From the NCBI GenBank assembly GCA_029641185.1, contig JAPWGK010000001.1, positions 4,008,178 through 4,072,177 of the forward strand: a stretch of DNA of 64,000 nt, given 5' to 3'. Under the pieces are notes generated by a model, which was given only the letters and a program-made list of their open reading frames with translations, was not told the DNA's origin and made no database searches. The stretch is from Pseudofabraea citricarpa (Eukaryota; Ascomycota; Leotiomycetes; Helotiales; Dermateaceae). Both the position numbers and the translations under genes were made by a program. How positions within the stretch are numbered: position 1 is the stretch's first letter; each line of letters begins with the position of its first letter. Below, piece by piece: positions 58,065-64,000 of the stretch.

Positions 58065-58430
58065 CAGATATTGCTGCGATTTTTAAATGAATATGCAGTA
58101 AAATCTTTCAGCATTAGTTTTGGTCTCACTGATTATCGCTTCAGAAGCTATAGCCTGTCTATTACCACTCATCCCCGAATTATCAGGTGGTGTCAGCTTC
58201 AATTCCCGGTGGTGTCACGTGAAATTGGCTCTCGGGATTTGCTCAATGCCTTCAATGCCCGGGTCTGGATTGCTATCGGGGGGACTCGGTGTGTAACAAT
58301 GTACATGAATCGATGACAGTCAAGATAGGATTTAAATTATGGAGCTCCGATAAGGTTATGGCAAGAGTGAAATAGCAGCAGCAAACGTTTGGAACTTTCC
58401 ATTTTTTCCGTCCTGGTTAACTCAACTACA
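58065..58430. promoter_or_regulatory. Divergent promoter, homoserine acetyltransferase and nitrilase
   Basis: 366 bases between two start codons. Holds the nine-base motif core at 58233-58241. GGTGGTGTCA occurs twice, at about 58186 and 58208, the second copy running into a CACGTG. Confidence 0.55.
58233..58241 (+). promoter_or_regulatory. Cluster motif core CGGGATTTG, copy 4 (shortened)
   Basis: Nine of the twelve bases of the cluster motif. It lies 169 bp from the acetyltransferase ATG and 190 bp from the nitrilase ATG, so it could serve both. Confidence 0.42.
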
Positions 58431-59784
58431 ATGGCACGAGCTCGTGAAAGCGTCAAGATTGCCGCAATACAGGCTGCACCAGTTGCTTTCAATCTAGATC
58501 AAAGTCTTCAAAAAGTAGAGGAGTTTACGGCAAAAGCCGCTCTACAAGGTGCTGAATTGGTTGTTTTTCCGTGAGTAAATAGCTACGCATTGCATTACTT
58601 CAGAGGTGGCGCTGATGAAGATAATCCTTTCAAGAGAAGCATTCTTGTCAGCATATCCATGGCGATACGCTTTCGATGCTACGGTTGGAACTCGTGAGCC
58701 GCGAGGTAAATTTTGAGATAGATGGGTCTTCTCCGATAATGATGTTGCTTATTGCTGAACAAAAAAAAACGAATAGGACGAGTATGGTATGCAAAATATC
58801 ATGACTCTGCTGTGGCGATCCCATCCCCGGAGTTTGACGTACTTCGAGGAACTGCAGAGAAGCACAATGTGTGTATTTCAATTGGCATCATTGAAAAGCA
58901 AGGCGGAACGCTTTACTGCACTGCGGTTATCATCGGAAAAGATGGAACGCTTCTTAACAAGCATAGAAAAGTAATGGAATCCTATGCTTTTACTTAAACC
59001 GCTGACAATAATAGCTTATTCCAACAGGGGTCGAGAGGCTCGTCTGGGGTAGAGGGGCAGGTGATTCTTTGAAAGTTGTTGATGCAGGATTTGGCAAAAT
59101 GGGAGGACTTATTTGCTGGGAAAATTATATGCCTGCAGCTCGGATGGCCCTCTATCAGCTTGGAGTTGAGTATGTGTTTGAACTTGTCTAATGTAGCGGA
59201 TGCTTACAATGATGTGACAGGATTTATATTGCACCAAATGCAGATGATCTCCCAGCTTGGACAGCTTCCATGCAACACATAGCAAAGGAAGGACGATGCT
59301 TCGTTATCAACGTCAATCAATTTTGCAAAGTATACTGACCCAACTACTACCTTGATAGATGCTAATGTAACAAGGTCTCTGACTTTCCAGTGGATTATCC
59401 ACCTTTTACGAGCGAACACCACGATAGAAAGGCTGACGGGTCCAAGTGGGAACCTGAAGATATTCTAAACCATGGTGGTTCATGTATAGTAGGCCCACTT
59501 GGTACTTTTCTTGTAGACCCTGTGTGGGACAAAGAAGAAATTATTTATGCCACGCTGCGGTTGTCGGAATTGACAGAGGCCAGAGTAAGACCGGGACCAC
59601 CCAAAAAGGCGTATCAAAGGCTAACAATCAACTGTAGATGGACTTCGATCCAGTTGGCAGCTACTCCCGGCCTGATATCTTGTAAGTTTAAGCTGAGTAT
59701 ATCTCCTGGCATGAACTAATAATCTCAAGCAATTTGACTGTAAACACGAAGCCCGCAATAAACGTCGCGTTCGAACAATCATAA
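58431..59784 (+). CDS. Nitrilase (carbon-nitrogen hydrolase)
   Basis: Eight exons (58431-58570, 58635-58705, 58777-58970, 59015-59169, 59221-59329, 59375-59584, 59638-59681, 59730-59784) give 325 residues. The Glu-Lys-Cys triad is complete: Glu48 in VVFPEAFLSAYPW, Lys135 in HRKLIPTG, Cys169 in GGLICWENYMP. The SAYPW and ICWENYMP forms are those of true nitrilases, not amidases or ureases. It would turn a nitrile into an acid plus ammonia. No nitrile step is known in fusaric acid synthesis. With an O-acetylhomoserine enzyme beside it, one idea is hydrolysis of a cyano-amino acid formed from cyanide; another is a true pathway intermediate. The last two exons are small but join in frame to a TAA. 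It is the only plus-strand gene of the cluster. Confidence 0.85.
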
Positions 59785-60100
59785 GTAATGTGTAAATATC
59801 CACAATATATTGTGAGATCCAAGAATGGAGGTGGTTAAGATGACGTGGATGATTTATACAAAAGGCTGGAATGTTTGGCAACCAGGAAAGCAATTGCCAC
59901 TTGGACCAGACTGTGCCACATGCACTCAGTTAAAACCGGTACAAAAATGCAATACTCATTCACTCGCTTCAAAGAATTCAATGTGATTAGAAGACCTCTA
60001 AAATTTAAAATGTTTTTATTGAATAATTCTTGTATAATTTATTTATCCGAGCAAACCCCAATCTCTAATCTATTGTTTCTATTTGTTTATCGCATTTGTA
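59785..60100. other. Intergenic, convergent 3' ends
   Basis: 316 bases between the nitrilase stop and the NRPS-like stop. AT-rich; no feature seen. Confidence 0.4.
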
Positions 60101-62511
60101 TCAACACGGTTCTTCACGCGGCTCAATCAGTACCTCATTCACAGCAACATGCTGAGGCTGCCCCAGCGCATATATAATCGAGGCTGCTACGTCCTCCGGG
60201 TCCAAGACTTTAGCTCCCGTTGGTTCACCGTACTTCTTAATAGCCTCCGCATCTGTTGACATTCCTAGCAATTCCGTGGCCGTGTTTCCAGGCTGCACGC
60301 TGGTGACACGCAAACCAGTATCAGCAGTCTCAAGACGTAGTGCTTGTAGTGTAGCCTCAACAAAAAACTTGCTCGCAGAATACACTCCCAAGCCAGTAAA
60401 CACCTTTCGCCCCGCATCCGATGATATGGCTACAATATGCCCGCTGCCACGAGCTAGCATACCAGGGACGGTAGATGACAAACAGTGCAACAAACCCTTG
60501 CAGTTGACATCGACCGTGCGGTCCCATTCTTCAACTTGTACATTCGCCATCATGGTAAAGTACATAACACCAGCGCAGGAGACTAGGATGTCAATGGGTC
60601 CTAACTCCTCAGTGGCTCTCTGCATAAGACTCTCAACTTGCGTCCGATCTGTGACATCAGTCTGGTGAATAATGACTTTGCCATTGTGAGGGGCGAGCTT
60701 CTGCTTCACCTTCTCAAGAGACTCGATGCGTCGGGCAGCTAGAGCAACATGTGCCCCTGCTCGTGCTAGAGCTGTTGCGACTGCAGCACCAATACCAGAG
60801 GATGCACCTGTTACCACTGCTACACGTCCACTAAATGGCCCCTTCTGCAAAATTGACGTAGAGCCGTTGGACTGGTTTCGGCGTGGTGGCCGTGGCAACC
60901 AACCTCTGGCATACCAGTGACGAGAGTATGTTTCTAACAGCTTACTGTCAACCTTTGGGCGTTGAATGCTTTCAAGAGCAGACTTAGTTGCATTGTCACC
61001 GAGGATAGTGATGTATCGTAAGAAATCAACGGTCGGCATTCCACCACGAAGAATATCAACAGTGAAAGCACCATCGCCACCTTTAGCCGAGCCTCTTTTC
61101 TCGGTCCAAAGAGCAACCCACGCATCCCAATCAAGTTGCTGGGTCGGATAGCCGAGTTCAGAAAGGCCATCGAAAATTGATTTTGTGTCCACGGGATCAG
61201 GATCTCCGATGTGGAATACTCGCTGCTTAGTGTGATTTTGGTTGGAAATCGTAATAATTGCTTTACTGACGAAGTCGACCGGAGTCATTTCAGCTCGCCA
61301 ATGATCAATGTTAGGGGCATAACCAATTTGCAGTGACTCCACAAATAATGCAGTCATGAGGTCCCAGGCGTTCGTTGAGCCTGACGTGCTGTGACCGCTG
61401 ATAGTGCCTGCTCGTAATATGCTCACTGGCAATCCACGACGACCTGCTTCGTGAACAAGCTGCTCTGCCGCCCATTTTGTCTGACCATAACCATCAACCA
61501 GCTTTTCGGGTACAGCATCCACATCAATCATGGATTCTTCCGGCCAGCTATCATTAGACGGTGGGAGCACACCATTTGTGGAAATGTACTGCAACGTAGC
61601 GCCGCTTTGGCAAGCCAGACGCAGAATTTCTCTGGTTCCACCGACATTGGCACCTCGCAAAGCAGCATAAGGATATACAAGGTTGACAGTTGCTCCAGCG
61701 TGAATGATGACTTGAATTCGGGTCGCGAGTTCATCGAAATCATCGGGGGAAAGACCAAATCGTTTCTGGGCCAAATTCCCGGGGAGGACCTCGATGCGAT
61801 CAATGATGGAGTCTTTCCATAATCCCAAATCGAGGAGATTCCTACGGATCCTTGCAATACCGCCAGGCTGATCATCCCCGGCAGGCTCATTGAAACGCAC
61901 GAGGCACACAACACGAGCAGATGTGCTTTCTAGAATGTCGCTGAGTAGGAAAGCGCCCAAGAAACCAGTGGCACCAGTCAGGAGTATAGTGTCAGCTTCT
62001 TTCAGAGGACACATCACAGCACCTGATGGTTGGATGTCTGGAGGTAGAATTGAGTCGGCCCGCAATATTGCTGGCAAGTCTGCTTGCACTGCTGCAGTAT
62101 GTCCATCACGAGCAGAGCAGACAGCTTCTAGATGACCTTGAAGCGTGGGATTCACAACTAGAGAGGCTAGAGGCACTGTAAACCCGTGGGCCTTTGAAAG
62201 TCTAGCAGCAAGATCTGCTAGCGTCAAAGAATGTCCACCGAGGTCAAAAAAATTATGTTCGATCGTCACGGCACCAGCTGGTATGTGAAGGGATGCGGCC
62301 CAAGTGGCAGCAATATCTTCAATGGTTATCTCGGTGTTTTGAGCAGCCTTCGTATCACTGCCGAGAGGAGTAGTTACCCCCGACTTGCTTGCCCCAGGAG
62401 GAGGCAGGCGTTTGAAGTCGGCCTTTCCAGAAACTTCATGAGTGGGAAGCTCATCAAGTTCCACCCAAAGAGCTGGAATCATGTACTGTGCGAGACTTTC
62501 AGAGAGTGTTC
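60101..62511 (-). pseudogene. NRPS-like reductase, carrier-reductase-dehydrogenase part only; adenylation domain missing
   Basis: A single open frame of 793 codons from Met at 62482, with homology running about 10 codons further upstream to 62511. The start falls in the last part of an adenylation domain (YMIPALWVELDELP, then SGKADFKRLP, the A10 motif). Then come a carrier domain (FFDLGGHSL, Ser85), a thioester reductase (ILLTGATGFLG, 166-176; YGQTK, Tyr332/Lys336) and a second, classical short-chain dehydrogenase (VTGASSGIG, 557-565; YSASK, Tyr701/Lys705). This carrier-R-SDR order is that of fungal ATRR-type NRPS-like enzymes. Intact relatives carry a 500-550-residue A domain before this, which loads an acid and reduces it to aldehyde or alcohol. 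Nothing of it can be found upstream: the sequence stops at a run of ten A and enters AT-rich DNA. It could still be expressed as a carrier-reductase protein. Confidence 0.83.
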
Positions 62512-62521
62512 TTTTTTTTTT
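62512..62521. repeat. Ten-T run at the breakpoint of the NRPS-like gene
   Basis: Ten T on the plus strand, hence A10 on the coding strand, exactly at the edge between coding homology and AT-rich DNA. It could be the poly(A) end of a retroposed element that inserted here, or chance. Confidence 0.5.
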
Positions 62522-63693
62522 CCAGGTCTTATACTTAGTATTAGATTACCGTTTCTTGTGATAATCACTTGTGAATTAACGTTATATCTTGAAGAACAAG
62601 CATAATAAGGAACAGCATAAAGGCGGAGCTTCTATCTTACGGAGAATAATAATCTAGACCTAGTCTACTACAAATATTTGAGCTTACTTTAGATCGTATA
62701 GCTATTTATCACGACAGAATCCTATGGATATATTATTAACTATGATATTTATTTGAAGTTAACCTATTATTTTAAATCAAAGTTTATTCTAACCTAAAAG
62801 AACTAATATTTATAATTCCTGTAACTAACAAATTATATTTAACGATAATTCTAGATAAGTCGTCGCTTACGGCCGTCGCTTCTAGTTTATCGCTAGTAAA
62901 CTACTTGTAAGATAAACGAATAAGAACAAAGAAATAACCTCGATAATTCGATAATACTACTAAGCTAAGTCCGTTGGTTTCCCAAAACTGGTACTTATCC
63001 CAAATACCACGTAAAATACCACGTAGAGGTAGACTTTTGTTTAAGTAGCTACCTTTAGCTAGGGCCCGTGTAAAGGCGGTAGGATCGAACCACGATAACT
63101 AATATTACTACCTTAATCGTAACGAAAGTATTATCTAAGATAGAGGCCGAACTCTATCGGCGAGACCAAAAGATCCTGTATCTAAGTTTATTATTATAGG
63201 ACCCCTCGCCCTACACGAATAAGTACCTATCTCCGAGACCGAAAGTATATGATTTATTAGTATTAATATATTTATCGCAAGGCTTTGACTTACTATTATT
63301 AGTAGATTTATAATTAGCTATACTAAATTTACTATGTTTATAATTTATATAGTATAATTTGCTACCGTTCCTCTACTCCGTCGAGCTTAGCTTATTATTC
63401 TTATCCTAAACCGATAATATCGTGATAAAGGGTATACCTTTAGTAGTAGTATCTTCCGGCGCGTATATAATATAAGTAGTATTATACTATAATACCAAGG
63501 ATATTATCCCGTTAATTTCTTGTATTACTATTATTAGCAAAGTATCTAGAGTAGCAAGGTATAATACTACTAGCGTAGTAGCTATAACCGGAACGATATA
63601 ATAAGCTAAAGGGCTTATAATTACGTCGGTTCGCGGAGACTTTAATAAATACTCGGGCGATTAGGAGTAATACCGTTATAATAGCGTAGCAGG
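62522..63693. repeat. AT-rich subtelomeric DNA with the look of repeat-induced point mutation
   Basis: From here on TA is very common, CA and TG are scarce, while CG dinucleotides persist (for example in 63061-63240). That is the expected trace of CpA to TpA mutation of a duplicated sequence. No complete frame remains. Short direct repeats such as AAATACCACGT (twice, about 62999-63023) survive. It is probably a decayed subtelomeric repeat or transposon. It separates the broken NRPS-like gene from the telomere. Confidence 0.6.
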
Positions 63694-63913
63694 TTATATC
63701 TCTATGCCTTTGCCTTTGTTTATGACCAGAGTCTCCCTCGCGTCTAATTCCCTCTCCCTGGTATTTAACTCTTCTTCCCTCCTTTTTAATCGTGCTAACT
63801 CCTTCTCCCGTATTATAAGATCTCTCTCTTTCTCTTCTATTATTTTTACTCTTATTACCAGGTCTCTCTCCGCTACTACTAACTCCCCCTCTCTGCCTGC
63901 AAAGGGTCTAGCG
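63694..63913 (-). pseudogene. Coiled-coil coding fragment abutting the telomere
   Basis: On the minus strand an open frame runs out of the telomere repeats for about 73 codons to a TAA at 63694-63696. It is rich in Glu, Arg and Lys in heptad pattern (AERDLVIRVKIIEEKERD, REKELARLKRREEELNTRER). It has no Met. ATA codons are many, as if partly point-mutated. The frame stays open in the repeats themselves (reading Asn-Pro), so the true beginning has been lost at the chromosome end. It may be the tail of a transposon protein or a subtelomeric gene. Confidence 0.5.
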
Positions 63914-64000
63914 TTAGGGTTAGGGTTAGGGTTAGGGTTAGGGTTAGGGTTAGGGTTAGGGTTAGGGTTAGGGTTAGGGTTAGGGTTAGGGTTAGGGTTA
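63914..64000 (+). repeat. Telomere, 14.5 copies of TTAGGG
   Basis: Perfect TTAGGG repeats from 63914 to the end of the window (87 bases), oriented with the G-rich strand running to the right. This marks the chromosome's right end. The base sequence just before (GGGTCTAGCG) is degenerate and not repeat-like. Confidence 0.98.

Noticed and set aside
63075..63105. T-arm or primer-binding-site-like GGTTCGATCC on the minus strand inside the AT-rich region
   Set aside because: No tRNA body and no pair of long terminal repeats around it; too decayed to call.
1..64000. CRISPR arrays, phage, plasmid or bacterial mobile elements
   Set aside because: None seen; the gene structure is fungal throughout.

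Overview
This is the right-hand end of a chromosome of a filamentous ascomycete (Pezizomycotina, perhaps a leotiomycete; the class is a guess). The last 87 bases are TTAGGG repeats running off the window. The genes are eukaryotic: short 45-165 bp introns with GTAAGT-like donors and YAG acceptors, fungal families throughout (Zn2Cys6 regulators, LaeA-like methyltransferase, Dal5-type and DHA2 transporters, Ytp1), and no bacterial operons. Most proteins below were rebuilt by joining exons by eye; where the exons join in frame, the lengths divide by three and end at a stop.

Layout. 0-6 kb holds the end of a probable BAR protein, a small membrane protein, peptidyl-tRNA hydrolase, a Ytp1-like membrane protein and a class I glutamine amidotransferase. 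7.8-13.9 kb holds a LaeA-like methyltransferase with 12 exons, a C2HC+Zn2Cys6 regulator and a frameshifted DHA2 transporter. 16.9-22.5 kb is an accessory stretch: a secreted aerolysin/jacalin-like protein, a small secreted protein with eight cysteines, a doubtful broken gene, and a Dal5-type transporter with an in-frame TGA. 23.4-45.4 kb is mostly housekeeping: F-box protein, OCRL-like inositol 5-phosphatase, Dcp1, GMC oxidoreductase, a methyltransferase, BAR protein, a protein combining PigL_N-like and NACHT_N-like domains, a tyrosine phosphatase and a GNAT acetyltransferase.

45.8-62.5 kb is the most interesting part. It is a subtelomeric biosynthetic cluster: a Zn2Cys6 regulator, an FAD monooxygenase, an O-acetylhomoserine sulfhydrylase-type PLP enzyme, aspartate kinase, homoserine O-acetyltransferase, nitrilase, and an NRPS-like protein with carrier, reductase and short-chain dehydrogenase domains. 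Aspartate kinase plus homoserine acetyltransferase plus the PLP enzyme plus an NRPS-like reductase is the amino-acid half of the Fusarium fusaric acid (FUB) pathway. Here it comes without the polyketide synthase and with an added nitrilase. An identical 12-base motif, CCGGGATTTGAA, stands upstream of the regulator, the PLP enzyme and the aspartate kinase, and a 9-base core lies in the shared promoter of the acetyltransferase and nitrilase. It is a candidate cluster-specific binding site.

The NRPS-like gene has lost its adenylation domain. Its coding sequence stops at a run of ten A (coding strand), beyond which lies 1.2 kb of AT-rich DNA with the look of repeat-induced point mutation (TA abundant, CA/TG scarce, CG kept). 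The last 220 bases before the telomere still encode part of a charged coiled coil, with telomere repeats joined directly to it. The picture is of a cluster broken and capped at a chromosome end.
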